64,000 nucleotides of DNA, taken from Cupriavidus taiwanensis. Its GTDB lineage: Bacteria > Pseudomonadota > Gammaproteobacteria > Burkholderiales > Burkholderiaceae. Under the pieces are notes generated by a model. That model searched no databases, was not told the DNA's origin, and saw only the letters and a list, made by a program, of their open reading frames with translations. The stretch lies in contig NZ_LT977070.1 in the NCBI RefSeq assembly GCF_900250075.1, positions 2,832,894 through 2,896,893 on the forward strand, in the 5' to 3' direction. Of this stretch, positions 17,391-27,024 are shown in pieces. Both the position numbers and the translations under genes were made by a program. Numbering within the stretch: the stretch's first letter is position 1; each line of letters opens with the position of its first letter.

Positions 17391-18917
17391 ATGCAATACA
17401 AAGACTTGCGCGATTTCATCGGCCAGCTCGAAGGGCTCGGCGAGCTGCGGCGCATCGCCCGCCCGGTATCGCCCAACCTGGAAATGACCGAAATCTGCGA
17501 CCGCCTGCTGCGCGCCGGCGGTCCCGCGGTCGTCTTCGAGCAACCTGCGGGCGCTCCCCATGGCGACATCTATAGCGTGCCGGTGCTGGCCAATCTGTTC
17601 GGCACGACACGCAGAGTCGCATTTGGCATGGGCGCCGAATCGATGGAAGACCTGCGCGACATCGGCCGGGTGCTGTCGGCGCTGAAGGAACCCGAGCCGC
17701 CGCGCGGGCTGCGCGAGGCCGGCAAGCTGTTCACGCTGGCCAAGTCGGTGTGGGACATGGCGCCCAAGCGCGTCAGCGGCCCGGCCTGCCAGGAGGTGGT
17801 CTGGGAAGGCAACGATGTCGACCTGGCGCGCCTGCCGATCCAGACCTGCTGGCCCGGCGACGCCGCCCCGCTGATCACCTGGGGCCTGGTGGTGACCAAG
17901 GGCCCGCACAAGAAGCGCCAGAACCTGGGCATCTACCGCCAGCAGGTGATCGGCCGCAACCAGGTCATCATGCGCTGGCTGGCGCACCGCGGCGGCGCGC
18001 TCGACTTCCGCGAGCATGCGCTGGCCAACCCCGGCAAGCCGTTCCCGATCGCGGTGGCGCTGGGCGCCGACCCGGCCACCATCCTGGGCGCGGTGACGCC
18101 GGTGCCGGATACGCTGTCCGAATACCAGTTCGCCGGGCTGCTGCGCGGCAGCCGCACCGCGCTGGCGGGCTGCCTGACCCCGACGCTGTCCGAACTGAGC
18201 GTGCCGGCCTCGGCCGAGATTGTGCTGGAAGGCCATATCCAGCCCGATCCCAATCACCCGTCCGGCTACCAGCACGCGCTCGAGGGCCCGTTCGGCGACC
18301 ACACCGGCTATTACAACGAGCAGGACTGGTTCCCGGTCTTCACCATCGACCGCATCACCATGCGGCGCGACCCGATCTACCACTCCACCTACACCGGCAA
18401 GCCGCCCGACGAGCCGGCCGTGCTGGGCGTGGCGCTGAACGAAGTGTTCGTGCCGCTGCTGCAGAAGCAGTTCCCGGAGATCACCGACTTCTACCTGCCG
18501 CCCGAGGGCTGCAGCTACCGCATGGCGCTGGTGCGCATGAAGAAGCAGTACGCCGGCCATGCCAAGCGCGTGATGTTCGGCGTGTGGAGCTTCCTGCGGC
18601 AGTTCATGTATACGAAGTTCATCGTGGTGGTCGACGACGATGTCGACGTGCGCGACTGGAAGGAGGTGATCTGGGCCATCACCACCCGCGTCGATCCCAG
18701 CCGCGACACGGTGCTGGTCGACAACACCCCGATCGACTACCTCGACTTCGCCTCGCCGGTGTCGGGCCTGGGCTCCAAGATGGGCATCGATGCCACCGAC
18801 AAGTGGCCAGGCGAGACCACGCGCGAATGGGGCACCCCGATCGCCATGGATGCCGCGGTCAAGGCGAAGGTCGACACCCTGTGGGAAACGCTGTTCGAAC
18901 GTCCCGCCGGCCGATGA
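17391..18917 (+). CDS. ubiD: UbiD-family decarboxylase (3-octaprenyl-4-hydroxybenzoate decarboxylase)
   Basis: 508 residues, normal for UbiD. It removes the carboxyl group of the polyprenyl-4-hydroxybenzoate intermediate in ubiquinone synthesis, using prenylated FMN supplied by UbiX. It starts [14 protein letters not shown] and carries the prFMN/metal region [31 protein letters not shown] with catalytic-region acids, and the C-terminal [18 protein letters not shown]. The ATG at 17391 is preceded by AGAATTCACC rather than a strong Shine-Dalgarno. No ubiX is in view. Confidence 0.93.
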   Translation: MQYKDLRDFIGQLEGLGELRRIARPVSPNLEMTEICDRLLRAGGPAVVFEQPAGAPHGDIYSVPVLANLFGTTRRVAFGMGAESMEDLRDIGRVLSALKEPEPPRGLREAGKLFTLAKSVWDMAPKRVSGPACQEVVWEGNDVDLARLPIQTCWPGDAAPLITWGLVVTKGPHKKRQNLGIYRQQVIGRNQVIMRWLAHRGGALDFREHALANPGKPFPIAVALGADPATILGAVTPVPDTLSEYQFAGLLRGSRTALAGCLTPTLSELSVPASAEIVLEGHIQPDPNHPSGYQHALEGPFGDHTGYYNEQDWFPVFTIDRITMRRDPIYHSTYTGKPPDEPAVLGVALNEVFVPLLQKQFPEITDFYLPPEGCSYRMALVRMKKQYAGHAKRVMFGVWSFLRQFMYTKFIVVVDDDVDVRDWKEVIWAITTRVDPSRDTVLVDNTPIDYLDFASPVSGLGSKMGIDATDKWPGETTREWGTPIAMDAAVKAKVDTLWETLFERPAGR

Positions 18918-19047
18918 TGGCAGCGGGCACGCGCCTGCGCCCAACCGCCGTTATCATGTCACGCTGATGCCGGGCGCCCGCGACAGGCGCCCGCAACCTA
19001 CCCTCGCACCATCCGATGCCCGCGGCAGACGGGCCCAAGGAGGAGAC

Positions 19048-21072
19048 ATGACCACCGCCGCCCCGCTCGCCGAAGGCAACCTGATGTGGACGCCGTCCGA
19101 GGCGTTCCGCGACCGCAGCCAGATCGCGCAGTTCATGCGCTGGCTGCGCGCCGAACGCGGCCTGGCCTTCGACGACTACGACGGCCTGTGGCAGTGGTCC
19201 GTCACCGAGCTCGAAGCCTTCTGGGATGCCGTGCGCGCCTACTTCGACGTGCGCTTCGACACCCCGGCCAGGCAAGTGCTGGACCGGCGGACCATGCCGG
19301 GCGCGCGCTGGTTCGAAGGGGCCACCCTGAACTACGTGCAGCAGGTGTTCCGCCACGCCGGCAGCGGCAGCGCCCGCCAGCGCACCGCCATCCGCCATGC
19401 CGGCGAGGCCCAGCCGCTGGCCGATATCAGCTGGCACGCGCTCGAGGCGCAGGTCGCCTCGCTCGCGCATGCGCTGCGCCGGATGGGCGTGCAGCGCGGC
19501 GACCGCGTCGCCGGCTATCTGCCCAATATCCCTGCCACCGTGGTCGCCTTCCTGGCCACCGCCAGCCTGGGCGCGGTCTGGTCCGGCTGCGCGCCGGACA
19601 TGGGCCAGGTGGCGGTGGTCGACCGCTTCCGCCAGATCGAGCCAAAAGTGCTGATCGCGGTCGACGGCTACCGCTACGGCGGCAAGGCCTACGACCGCGC
19701 GCCGGTGCTGGCCGAGCTGGTCGCCGCCCTGCCCTCGCTGACCGACCTGGTGCTGGTGCCGCAAACCGGCAGCGGCGCCGCGACGCCCGCCGGCGTGCGC
19801 GTCCACGCCTGGCACGACGTGCTGGCGCACGACGTGCCGCTGGCGATCGAACCCGTGCCGTTCGACCATCCGCTGTGGATCGTCTATTCCTCCGGCACCA
19901 CCGGCATGCCCAAGCCGATCGTGCACGGCCACGGCGGCATCGTCATCGAGCAGCTCAAGCTGATGGCTTTCCACAACAACCTGGGCCCGGACGACGTGTT
20001 CCACTGGTACAGCAGCAGTGGCTGGATCATGTGGAACGCGCAGGTGGCGGGGCTGCTGCTGGGCACCACCATCGCGCTCTACGACGGCAACCCGGCCTGG
20101 CCCGACGCGGGCGTGCTGTGGCGCTTTGTCGACGATGCCGGCGTAACCCTGTTTGGCGCCGGCGCCGCGTTCTTCACCAACTGCATGAAGGCCGGCATCG
20201 AGCCCGCGCGCATCGCCGACGTGTCGCGCCTGCGCGGGCTGGGCTCGACCGGCTCGCCGCTGCCGGTCGAGGCCTACGACTGGATCTACCGCCATGTGCG
20301 CGAAGACATCTGGCTGGTGCCGATGTCGGGCGGCACCGACTTCGCCGGCTCGTTCGTCGCCGGCTGCCCGCTGCTGCCGGTCTATTCCGGCGAGATGCAA
20401 TGCCGCTGCCTGGGCGCGAAGGTGGAAGCCTTCGACGACCACGGCCAGCCGCTGGTCGACGCGGTCGGCGAACTGGTCTGCACCGAGCCGATGCCGTCGA
20501 TGCCGCTCTACCTGTGGGGTGACACCGACGGCAAGCGCTACCGCGACAGCTATTTCGACACCTATCCCGGCGCCTGGCGGCACGGCGACTGGATCAAGAT
20601 CACCAGACGCGGCGGCGCGGTGATCTACGGGCGGTCGGACGCCACCATCAACCGCCACGGCATCCGCATGGGCACCAGCGAGCTGTACCGCGTGGTCGAA
20701 GACCTGCCCGAGGTGCTGGACAGCATGGTGGTCGACCTCGAATACCTGGGCCGCGAATCATATATGCCGCTGTTCGTGGTGCTGCGCGAAGGCATGGTGC
20801 TGGACGACGCCTTGCGCGACACCCTGCGCGCGCGCATCCGCAGCGCGCTGTCGTCGCGCCATGTGCCCAACGAGATCGTGCAGGCGCCCGGCGTGCCGCG
20901 CACGCTGTCGGGCAAGAAGATGGAGGTGCCGATCAAGAAGCTGCTGCTGGGCCATGCGCCGCAAGGCATCGCCAACCGCGACGCCATGGCCAACCCCGAC
21001 ACGCTCGACTGGTACTTCGACTACGCCGCGCGCTTCCTCAAGGCCCGCCAGGCCGAGCCGGCCGCGAACTGA
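19048..21072 (+). CDS. Acetoacetyl-CoA synthetase
   Basis: 674-residue adenylate-forming acyl-CoA ligase of the acetoacetyl-CoA synthetase type, activating acetoacetate with ATP and CoA. AAGGAGGAGAC directly precedes the ATG. It has an N-terminal ACAS_N-like part (about 30-90), the AMP-binding P-loop YSSGTTGMPKPIVHGHGG near 280-297, the adenine/acid motif SGGTDFAGSF, and C-terminal GRSDATINRHGIRMGTSELY plus RTLSGKKMEVPIKKLL with the catalytic Lys. In polyhydroxybutyrate-making bacteria this enzyme recycles ketone bodies; that role is inferred. Confidence 0.9.
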   Translation: MTTAAPLAEGNLMWTPSEAFRDRSQIAQFMRWLRAERGLAFDDYDGLWQWSVTELEAFWDAVRAYFDVRFDTPARQVLDRRTMPGARWFEGATLNYVQQVFRHAGSGSARQRTAIRHAGEAQPLADISWHALEAQVASLAHALRRMGVQRGDRVAGYLPNIPATVVAFLATASLGAVWSGCAPDMGQVAVVDRFRQIEPKVLIAVDGYRYGGKAYDRAPVLAELVAALPSLTDLVLVPQTGSGAATPAGVRVHAWHDVLAHDVPLAIEPVPFDHPLWIVYSSGTTGMPKPIVHGHGGIVIEQLKLMAFHNNLGPDDVFHWYSSSGWIMWNAQVAGLLLGTTIALYDGNPAWPDAGVLWRFVDDAGVTLFGAGAAFFTNCMKAGIEPARIADVSRLRGLGSTGSPLPVEAYDWIYRHVREDIWLVPMSGGTDFAGSFVAGCPLLPVYSGEMQCRCLGAKVEAFDDHGQPLVDAVGELVCTEPMPSMPLYLWGDTDGKRYRDSYFDTYPGAWRHGDWIKITRRGGAVIYGRSDATINRHGIRMGTSELYRVVEDLPEVLDSMVVDLEYLGRESYMPLFVVLREGMVLDDALRDTLRARIRSALSSRHVPNEIVQAPGVPRTLSGKKMEVPIKKLLLGHAPQGIANRDAMANPDTLDWYFDYAARFLKARQAEPAAN

Positions 21073-21097
21073 GCGCCATGCCCTGATCTCTCCCCCC

Positions 21098-22000
21098 ATG
21101 CACAACCTGCCAACCGAAGACTTCCAGGGCCAGCCGCTGGTGCGCATCGGCCAGGCCGACAACTACCTGCTGCTGGCGCCGCAATTCGGGGCGCGGCTGG
21201 TCCGCTGGGTGCACCGCGGCCAGGACCTGCTGTACTGGCCCGACGCCGCCGACTGGAGCCGGCCGGCCAAGATCCGCGGCGGCAACCCGCTGCTGTTCCC
21301 GTTCATCGGCCGGCATTTTGTCGACGGCAATCCGGGGCAATGGCGTGACGGACAAGGGACGGTCCATACCTTGTCGCAACACGGCTTTGCGCGCGACCTG
21401 CCCTTCGCCGTCAGCGCCATCGACCCGCTGGCTGCCATCACGATGACGCTGCGCGACAGCGAGGCGACGCGCGCCGGCTATCCGTTTGCCTTCGTGTTCG
21501 ATGTGGTCTACACCTTGCTGCCCGACGGCCTGGAGGTGGCGCTGCGCACCACCAACACCGGCACGCAGCGCCTGCCCTGTTATCCCGGCCACCACTTCTA
21601 TTTCGCCCTGTCCCACGCGCAGCGCGCCGCGGCTTCGCTGGCGCTGCCCGACACGGAGCGCAAGCGTCAGTTGCCGGATGGCAGCCCGGGACCGGCAGAG
21701 TCTGGCGAGTCGACCTACCAGCTCGACGATCCACGGCTGCAGGACACCTTCCACGCCTTCCGCGGCAGTCCCTCGGCGCAACTGGCCATGCCCGGCCGCC
21801 GTATCGGCTTCGAGCTCGACCTGCCCGGCAGCACGCCCTGGCATGCCGTGACCACGTGGTCAGAGACCGAGACCTCGGACTTCTATTGCGTGGAACCGTG
21901 GGTGGGCCTGCCGGATGCCATCCACCACGGCCAGGGATTGCGCTGGATCGAGCCAGGGCAATCGGAAAGCGCGGTGTGCCGGCTGCGTGTGACTGGCTGA
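21098..22000 (+). CDS. Aldose 1-epimerase family protein
   Basis: 300-residue galactose mutarotase-like beta-sandwich protein. RGGNPLLFPFIGRH and CYPGHHFYFAL carry the His/Arg residues of the sugar-phosphate-binding site, and DFYCVEPWVGLPDAIHHG holds the catalytic Glu region. The sequence is nearer the YeaD/aldose-epimerase-like group than GalM proper. It follows acetoacetyl-CoA synthetase by 25 bases; its substrate is uncertain. It is convergent with the next minus-strand gene. Confidence 0.82.
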   Translation: MHNLPTEDFQGQPLVRIGQADNYLLLAPQFGARLVRWVHRGQDLLYWPDAADWSRPAKIRGGNPLLFPFIGRHFVDGNPGQWRDGQGTVHTLSQHGFARDLPFAVSAIDPLAAITMTLRDSEATRAGYPFAFVFDVVYTLLPDGLEVALRTTNTGTQRLPCYPGHHFYFALSHAQRAAASLALPDTERKRQLPDGSPGPAESGESTYQLDDPRLQDTFHAFRGSPSAQLAMPGRRIGFELDLPGSTPWHAVTTWSETETSDFYCVEPWVGLPDAIHHGQGLRWIEPGQSESAVCRLRVTG

Positions 22001-22014
22001 TTCCTGCCAGCCGC

Positions 22015-22392
22015 TCAGTGCTCGAAATCCAGCCCGCCGATCAGGATCCGCGGATCGGCCTGCGACAGCGAGCGGAAATCGATGCCGCGCGGCTCCTGCC
22101 ACGCCCGCAGCTTGGCCGGCAGCGCCGCCAGGTAGCCGGCAAAGCGCGCCTCGCCGCCCGCGGCGAACAGCCGCTGCACCTCCAGCCCGTCCCAGGCCAG
22201 CGTGATATCGAGCGCATACGGATGACGGCGCAGCTCCGGCGGGCCTTCTGCCGTCATGCGCAGGCGCGGCGGCATCCCGGCGCCATCGGCAGGCAGCGGC
22301 TGGAGTTGCAAGCGCCGGTGCTGCTGGCCGATCGCATCGGCGATGCGCGGCAGGCATTCGGCTTCGAAGCGGGCGAAGAAGTCAGTGGTCAA
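22015..22392 (-). CDS. Hypothetical protein
   Basis: 125 residues, soluble, with no recognised domain. The central part (HPYALDITLAWDGLEVQRLF) looks like beta strands and the C-terminus is ILIGGLDFEH. Composition and codon use are consistent with a real gene, and it fills the gap between the convergent epimerase and the KTSC gene. No function proposed. Confidence 0.65.
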   Translation of the reverse strand: MTTDFFARFEAECLPRIADAIGQQHRRLQLQPLPADGAGMPPRLRMTAEGPPELRRHPYALDITLAWDGLEVQRLFAAGGEARFAGYLAALPAKLRAWQEPRGIDFRSLSQADPRILIGGLDFEH

Positions 22393-22536
22393 GGTGGGGG
22401 GTATCCTGACATTGCGGGAGGGCGCCGGCGCTTGCGGTCCTGTGCGCCGGCTTGCCAGCCACTATACGCCGCGCGTCGCCGGCCGCGGCAAGCCAGTCCA
22501 GTAAGCCAGTCCAAACACGGCCCATCATTGGCAGCT

Positions 22537-22761
22537 ATGCAGCCCTATCGGAATCTCAGCGGCAAATCGGGAGTGGTCGCCTACGAACTCGGCCCGGAAC
22601 ATATCCGGATCCGCTTCGACAACGGCCACGTCTACACCTATGACTACCGCAGGCCCGGCCGCCGTCATGTCGAACAGATGAAGCGCCTCGCCACGGCGGG
22701 ACGCGGCCTGTGCAGCTATATCAGCCAGGAGGTCGGCAAGGACTTCGCGTACAAGGCCTGA
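22537..22761 (+). CDS. KTSC-domain small protein
   Basis: 74 residues forming essentially one KTSC domain: GVVAYELGPEHIRIRFDNGH, then VYTYDYRRPGRRHVEQMKRL and GRGLCSYISQEVGKDFAYKA. These small domains occur alone or fused to other proteins; their function is not established. The ATG at 22537 is preceded by CATTGGCAGCT, with no strong Shine-Dalgarno. It lies about 70 bases before tRNA-Gly. Confidence 0.75.
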   Translation: MQPYRNLSGKSGVVAYELGPEHIRIRFDNGHVYTYDYRRPGRRHVEQMKRLATAGRGLCSYISQEVGKDFAYKA

Positions 22762-22829
22762 GGCGCCGAATGCGCCCCATCGGCCACTCGCTTGCATCCC
22801 CCCGGGATCCCGCATAGAATCGCGGGTTC

Positions 22830-22904
22830 GCGGGCGTCGTATAATGGCTATTACCTTAGCTTCCCAAGCTAAAGACGTGGGTTCGATTCCCATCGCCCGC
22901 TCCA
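22830..22904 (+). tRNA. tRNA-Gly, anticodon CCC
   Basis: Acceptor GCGGGCG (22830-22836) pairs with CGCCCGC (22894-22900), followed by T and an encoded CCA (22902-22904). The D-arm has AATGGCTATTACC. The anticodon stem TTAGC/GCTAA encloses loop TTCCCAA, so the anticodon is CCC, reading GGG. The T-arm is TGGGT-TCGATTC-CCATC. All stems pair. Confidence 0.97.
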
Positions 22905-22918
22905 CTTCCAGTCGAGAC

Positions 22919-22964
22919 AAGCCGCCTTTGCCACCGTTACGGTGATCCGCCCGGCGGCTTTTTT
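22919..22964 (+). terminator. Intrinsic terminator after tRNA-Gly
   Basis: AAGCCGCC (22919-22926) pairs with GGCGGCTT (22953-22960), followed by a T run to 22964. A second helix, CACCG-TTA-CGGTG (22932-22944), sits inside the loop. Confidence 0.8.
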
Positions 22965-22970
22965 GTTGCC

Positions 22971-23756
22971 ATGCTTCCCCAAGACCACAGCACCGGGCCG
23001 GCCGACGACGCCGAGCCGGCAGACCGCGCCGCCGTGCCAGCGTCCGCCCCCTCTCCAGCCGATCCTGAAGGCGTTGCGCATCCGCGCCGCATCCGTTCGT
23101 TCGTGCGCCGCGCTGGCCGGACCTCGACCGGGCAGCAACGCGCCATCGACGAGGTCGGGCCGCGCATGATGGTGCCGTACGCAGCGCAGCCGCTGGACTG
23201 GGAGGCGACCTTTGGCCGCCAGGCGCCGTCGATCCTGGAGATCGGCTTCGGCATGGGCGAGACCACCGCGCATATCGCCGGCCTGCGGCCGCAGGACAAC
23301 TTCCTCGGCTGCGAGGTGCATGAACCGGGCGTGGGCGCGCTGCTCAAGCTGATCAATGAGCGCGGCCTGTCCAATGTGCGGATCCTCCAGCACGATGCGG
23401 TGGAGGTGATCGCGCATATGCTGACCGACAACAGCCTCGACGGCGTGCATATCTACTTTCCGGATCCGTGGCACAAGAAGCGCCACAACAAGCGCCGGCT
23501 GGTGCAGCCACCGCTGGTGAAGCTGCTGGCCGCGCGCCTGAAGCCGGGCGGCTATATCCACTGCGCGACCGACTGGGAAGAGTACGCGCACCAGATGGTT
23601 GAAGTGCTGTCGGCCGAGCCGCTGCTGGAGAACACCTCGGCGGCGCCGGACGGTTTTGCCGAGCGGCCGGACTACCGGCCCGTGACCAAGTTCGAGCGGC
23701 GCGGCGTGCGGCTCGGGCATGGCGTGTGGGACGTGGTGTTCCGCAAGCGCGCCTGA
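22971..23756 (+). CDS. trmB: tRNA (guanine-N7)-methyltransferase
   Basis: 261-residue TrmB, which makes m7G46 in tRNA. A Pro/Ala-rich N-terminal extension of about 45 residues precedes the fold. The SAM motif [11 protein letters not shown] starts near residue 88, and [19 protein letters not shown] is the family signature. The start lies 7 bases after the tRNA-Gly terminator, so the ATG at 22971 may be a little upstream of the true start; an ATG just before MMVPYAAQ is far too late. Confidence 0.94.
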   Translation: MLPQDHSTGPADDAEPADRAAVPASAPSPADPEGVAHPRRIRSFVRRAGRTSTGQQRAIDEVGPRMMVPYAAQPLDWEATFGRQAPSILEIGFGMGETTAHIAGLRPQDNFLGCEVHEPGVGALLKLINERGLSNVRILQHDAVEVIAHMLTDNSLDGVHIYFPDPWHKKRHNKRRLVQPPLVKLLAARLKPGGYIHCATDWEEYAHQMVEVLSAEPLLENTSAAPDGFAERPDYRPVTKFERRGVRLGHGVWDVVFRKRA

Positions 23757-23776
23757 GCGCAGCGGCGCGCAAACAA

Positions 23777-23806
23777 AAAAAAGCGTGGCATCTGCCACGC
23801 TTTTTT
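23777..23806. terminator. Bidirectional terminator between trmB and uppP
   Basis: GCGTGGCA-TC-TGCCACGC with A6 before and T6 after (23777-23806). The symmetrical arrangement serves both convergent genes. Confidence 0.9.
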
Positions 23807-23827
23807 GTTGCCGGCTGCCCAGCCGCG

Positions 23828-24709
23828 TCAGGCGTGCCAGGACACCAGGCCGGTGTAAGCGGTCAGCAGCACCACGATGCCGAAGGCGATGCGGTACCAC
23901 GCGAACGGCTTGAAATCGTGCGTGGCGACGAAACGCAGCAGCCAGCGCACGCACAAAAAGGCCGACAGGAAGGCAAAGACGAAGCCGACCGCGAAGATGC
24001 CGAGATCGTCGCCGTTCAGCAGCGCGCGCGCCTTGTACAGTTCGTAGACCGTGGCGCCGAAGATCACCGGGATCGCCAGGAAGAACGAGAACTCGGTGGC
24101 GACCTGCCGCGACAGCCCGAACAGCATGCCGCCGATGATGGTGGCGCCCGAGCGCGAGGTGCCCGGCACCAGCGCGAAGCACTGCGCCAGCCCCACCTTG
24201 AGCGCGTCGCGCCAGTTCAGGTCGTCGACCGACTCGATGCGCGGCGCGCCGGCCTTGGCGGCTTCCAGCAATGCATTGCCCTGCGGATGCGAGACCGTGC
24301 CGCGGCGCGCATCGCGCCATTCGGCCAGCAGGATCACCACGCCGCCGACGATAAAGGCCAGCGCCACCGAGATCGGGTTGAACAGGTGGGCCTTGATCCA
24401 TTTACCGAAGATAAACGCCAGCACGATCGCCGGCACCGAGGCGATCACCACGTTGGCGGCAAAGCGCTGCGACAGCGGGTCGTCGCGCAGGCCGCGCACC
24501 ACCTTGCCGATGCGCGCGCGGAATTCCCAGCACACCGCCAGGATGGCGCCGAACTGGATCACGATCTCGAAGATCTTGCCCTTTTCGTCGTTGAAGTCGA
24601 GCAGCTGGCCGGCCAGGATCAGGTGGCCCGTGCTCGAAATGGGAAGAAACTCGGTCAGGCCTTCGACGATGCCGAGGATCACGGCCTTCAGCGCTAGTGC
24701 GATTTCCAT
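23828..24709 (-). CDS. uppP: Undecaprenyl-diphosphatase
   Basis: 293-residue integral membrane BacA/UppP, dephosphorylating undecaprenyl diphosphate to recycle the lipid carrier for peptidoglycan and surface glycans. [17 protein letters not shown] near 16-32 and [16 protein letters not shown] near 195-210 are the two conserved catalytic segments (Glu, Ser and Arg). About seven to eight hydrophobic helices. The name BacA reflects bacitracin resistance on overexpression. Same strand as the lipoprotein gene upstream. Confidence 0.95.
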   Translation of the reverse strand: MEIALALKAVILGIVEGLTEFLPISSTGHLILAGQLLDFNDEKGKIFEIVIQFGAILAVCWEFRARIGKVVRGLRDDPLSQRFAANVVIASVPAIVLAFIFGKWIKAHLFNPISVALAFIVGGVVILLAEWRDARRGTVSHPQGNALLEAAKAGAPRIESVDDLNWRDALKVGLAQCFALVPGTSRSGATIIGGMLFGLSRQVATEFSFFLAIPVIFGATVYELYKARALLNGDDLGIFAVGFVFAFLSAFLCVRWLLRFVATHDFKPFAWYRIAFGIVVLLTAYTGLVSWHA

Positions 24710-24787
24710 GCGGAACGAAAGAGACGTAGTCGCGGGCGTTGTCCGGCCTGGTGCCGGACCGCCTGCATTGTTGTTCGATGCGCCCGG

Positions 24788-25348
24788 TCAGGGGCGGTTG
24801 ATCTTGACGTTGATGCCGTCGGGCAAAACGGTGATTGTACCGGGCTCGACGTGCGTGCCGGCAATGCGCAGCTGGTCTTCGCGGAAGGTATAGAGAGGAT
24901 AGCCCTGCAGCAGCTGCTCGGCCAGGATGCCGCCCAGCGCATTGAGCTGGCGCGAGAACTGCGCGGGCATGCCCTGCACGTCGAAGCGCTTCACCTCCGG
25001 ATCCTGCAGCACCACCGAGCGGGTGGGCTCGTCATAGCGCAGTCCGCTGTCCAGCGCAAAGCGGCCGCTCAGGGCCTGGCTGAAGAACAGCTTGTTGTCG
25101 ATGGTCGCGTCGAACTGCACGTTGACGCGGTTGCGCACGGAGTCCAGCGTCAGCTGCGGGTTGGTCAGCTGGATGTCGAACAACTCCATGTAGCGCTTGT
25201 TGAACGGGAACTTGCGTTCCAGCGCCGCCTGCAACTGGCTTTGCGAAAACGTGTATTCGCTGCGGAAGGCGCCGCAGGCGGCCAGCCCCACCGCCAGCGT
25301 GGCCGCGGCGGCGGCGGCGAGCCAGCGCCGTCGGGAAGTCCGGATCAT
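24788..25348 (-). CDS. DUF1439-family lipoprotein
   Basis: 186 residues with a lipobox near residue 25 (VGLAACG), so predicted to be a periplasm-facing lipoprotein. The mature part (YTFSQSQLQAALERKFPFNK) and repeated LDSxxNRVNVQFDAT-type strands fit the DUF1439/YceB-like fold seen in envelope proteins. Function unknown. It lies 78 bases before uppP on the same strand. Confidence 0.82.
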   Translation of the reverse strand: MIRTSRRRWLAAAAAATLAVGLAACGAFRSEYTFSQSQLQAALERKFPFNKRYMELFDIQLTNPQLTLDSVRNRVNVQFDATIDNKLFFSQALSGRFALDSGLRYDEPTRSVVLQDPEVKRFDVQGMPAQFSRQLNALGGILAEQLLQGYPLYTFREDQLRIAGTHVEPGTITVLPDGINVKINRP

Positions 25349-25406
25349 ATTGCCTCCGATTGCGGAACATCAGGAATGAATGCCAGGCGCCATGCCACCG
25401 GACGGC

Positions 25407-25691
25407 TCAGGCGTGCGCTGGCGGCGCGGTCAGGGTCTCGAGCCGGGTCAGCCATTGCAGCGCCGCTTCGCGCGAATCGCCGCACATCTCGGCCGACGGC
25501 TTCAGGCCACCGCAGAACGCGGGCCGGTCCGGGCGCCCGAACACCGCGCAGCGCATGTCAGGCAGCAACTGCGCGCACGGCACGCCCGCCGGCTTGCCGC
25601 CCGGCATGCCCGGCAGCGGCGAGGCGATCGACGGCGCGATACAGCACGCGCCGCAGCCCGCGCGACAGGAAAGGTCTGACCGGCAACTCAT
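25407..25691 (-). CDS. YkgJ-family zinc/iron-chelating cysteine-cluster protein
   Basis: 94 residues with the cysteine pattern of the YkgJ/CxxCxxCC family: CRAGCGACC near 9-17, then [14 protein letters not shown] and [13 protein letters not shown]. The second group falls where the family binds metal, probably one iron or zinc. The start at 25691 follows a GTG/ATG pair ([10 protein letters not shown]); the first Met of the motif is chosen. Confidence 0.8.
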   Translation of the reverse strand: MSCRSDLSCRAGCGACCIAPSIASPLPGMPGGKPAGVPCAQLLPDMRCAVFGRPDRPAFCGGLKPSAEMCGDSREAALQWLTRLETLTAPPAHA

Positions 25692-25881
25692 GACGATGGT
25701 TCGGGATCGGCGGCCGCCGAGGCTGCCAGCACAAAGGCGACATTGTGCCCGAAGGGCCGCGGGCCTCCTGTAAGAAAAGGAAAACGCCGTAAGCGCGGTC
25801 GCAGGTGACAAGCAGATCCGTGCACTTAACATCACAAGACGGGGACGGGTTGTGGCGGCCTGGCCTGTTGCATGCCCGTGC

Positions 25882-25910
25882 TTGACCCTCTGGGGGGCCT
25901 CATCTACATT
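25882..25910 (+). promoter_or_regulatory. Likely sigma-70 promoter of the tetR-family gene
   Basis: TTGACC (25882-25887, 5/6 to consensus) and TACATT (25905-25910, 4/6) with exactly 17 bases between them. Transcription would begin near 25917, which rules out upstream in-frame starts such as 25872. Confidence 0.6.
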
Positions 25911-25920
25911 ACTGACCCAC

Positions 25921-25933
25921 AAGTTATTAACTT
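25921..25933. promoter_or_regulatory. Candidate operator AAGTTA-T-TAACTT
   Basis: Perfect 6+1+6 inverted repeat directly after the predicted transcription start of the TetR-family gene, the usual place for an autoregulatory TetR site. Inference from position and symmetry. Confidence 0.5.
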
Positions 25934-25976
25934 TTTCGACGCGCCACTCGTGCCCCGAAGTCTTCGCAAGCCCGCC

Positions 25977-26774
25977 GTGACCAAGCCACCCACCGATCCG
26001 CACAAGGACGCCGACAGCCCGCGCTGGAGCCGGCGCAAGGCGGCGCGGCCGCAGGAACTGGTGGCGGCGGCGCTGGACCTGTTCGTCGAGCGCGGCTATG
26101 CCGCCACGCGGCTGGAAGACGTGGCCGCCGCGGCCGGCGTGTCCAAGGGCACGGTGTACCTGTACTTCGCCAACAAGGAAGAACTGTTCAAGTCGGTGGT
26201 GCGCGAGAACCTGGTGCCGGCACTGGCGCGCGGCGCCGACCTGGTCGATGCCTACCAGGGCAGCACGCCGGAGCTGCTGCGCGAACTGCTGCGCGGCTGG
26301 TGGGGCCTGATCGGCGCCACGCCGGTGGCGGGGCTGACCAAGCTGATCATGGCGGAGTCGGCAAATTTCCCGGACATCGCGCGCTTCTATAACCAGGAAG
26401 TGATGGTGCCGGGCGACGAGCTGTTCGCCAAGGTGCTGGCACGCGGCGTGGCGCGCGGCGAGTTCCGCGCGCTGCCGGCCAACCCCACCACCACGCTGAT
26501 CTGCGCGCCGCTGGTATTCCTGATGATGTGGCAGCGCGCGCTGCGGGCCACCGCCGAGAAGGACATCGACCCCGAGGCCTTCCTCGATGGCCTGCTCGAT
26601 ACGCTGCTGTTCGGGCTGACCGCCGGCGAAGCCCGCGACCGCCCGCTGCCGCCGCAGCACGGCCCCTATATCTGGGAAGTGATCCGCGACGAGATGCTGG
26701 CGCAACGCGCCGCCGCGATGGCCGCCGACGCCACGCCCGCCCCTGCCGCGTCCCGACCCGGCACCCCGACATGA
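25977..26774 (+). CDS. TetR-family transcriptional regulator
   Basis: 265 residues from GTG 25977; a GTG at 25950 is also possible. The start is placed after the likely promoter/operator. Arg/Lys-rich N-terminus, then the helix-turn-helix: [40 protein letters not shown] and [12 protein letters not shown] (residues about 24-75). The C-terminal ligand/dimer domain is helical, of the AcrR-like type, with [18 protein letters not shown]. The product probably represses itself and perhaps the downstream genes, including the small secreted protein and pcm-tolC. Its ligand is unknown. Confidence 0.87.
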   Translation: MTKPPTDPHKDADSPRWSRRKAARPQELVAAALDLFVERGYAATRLEDVAAAAGVSKGTVYLYFANKEELFKSVVRENLVPALARGADLVDAYQGSTPELLRELLRGWWGLIGATPVAGLTKLIMAESANFPDIARFYNQEVMVPGDELFAKVLARGVARGEFRALPANPTTTLICAPLVFLMMWQRALRATAEKDIDPEAFLDGLLDTLLFGLTAGEARDRPLPPQHGPYIWEVIRDEMLAQRAAAMAADATPAPAASRPGTPT

Positions 26775-26911
26775 AGCGCAAGACCCTGCCGATCACCGCC
26801 GCTTGCCTGGCGCTGGCGCTGAGCGCCACGCCGAAAGCGCAAGCGCAGGCCTTGACGGGCCGGCCTTCGGCAGCGGAACGCCCGGCCCCGGTGGAGGCCA
26901 GCGCGGAATGA
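26771..26911 (+). CDS. Small predicted secreted protein
   Basis: 46 residues from ATG 26771, overlapping the tetR stop (ATGA). It has a clean signal peptide ([20 protein letters not shown], cleavage near AQA) followed by only about 20 Ala/Pro-rich residues. Coupled translation supports it; the tiny mature part gives no function. Confidence 0.45.
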   Translation: MKRKTLPITAACLALALSATPKAQAQALTGRPSAAERPAPVEASAE

Positions 26912-27024
26912 GCCCGCAGGCGCCCGCAAGGTTAAAATAACGGGTTTGATAAGACTGTCCGGCCGTGGCACCGCGCGGCCGGCGCACAGACCGACAGCGG
27001 TTGGCATTGGTAAGGAATGGCAAG

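Noticed and set aside
22480..22515. Short direct repeat aagccagtcc x2 before the KTSC gene
   Set aside because: Only two short copies; no regulatory meaning can be inferred.
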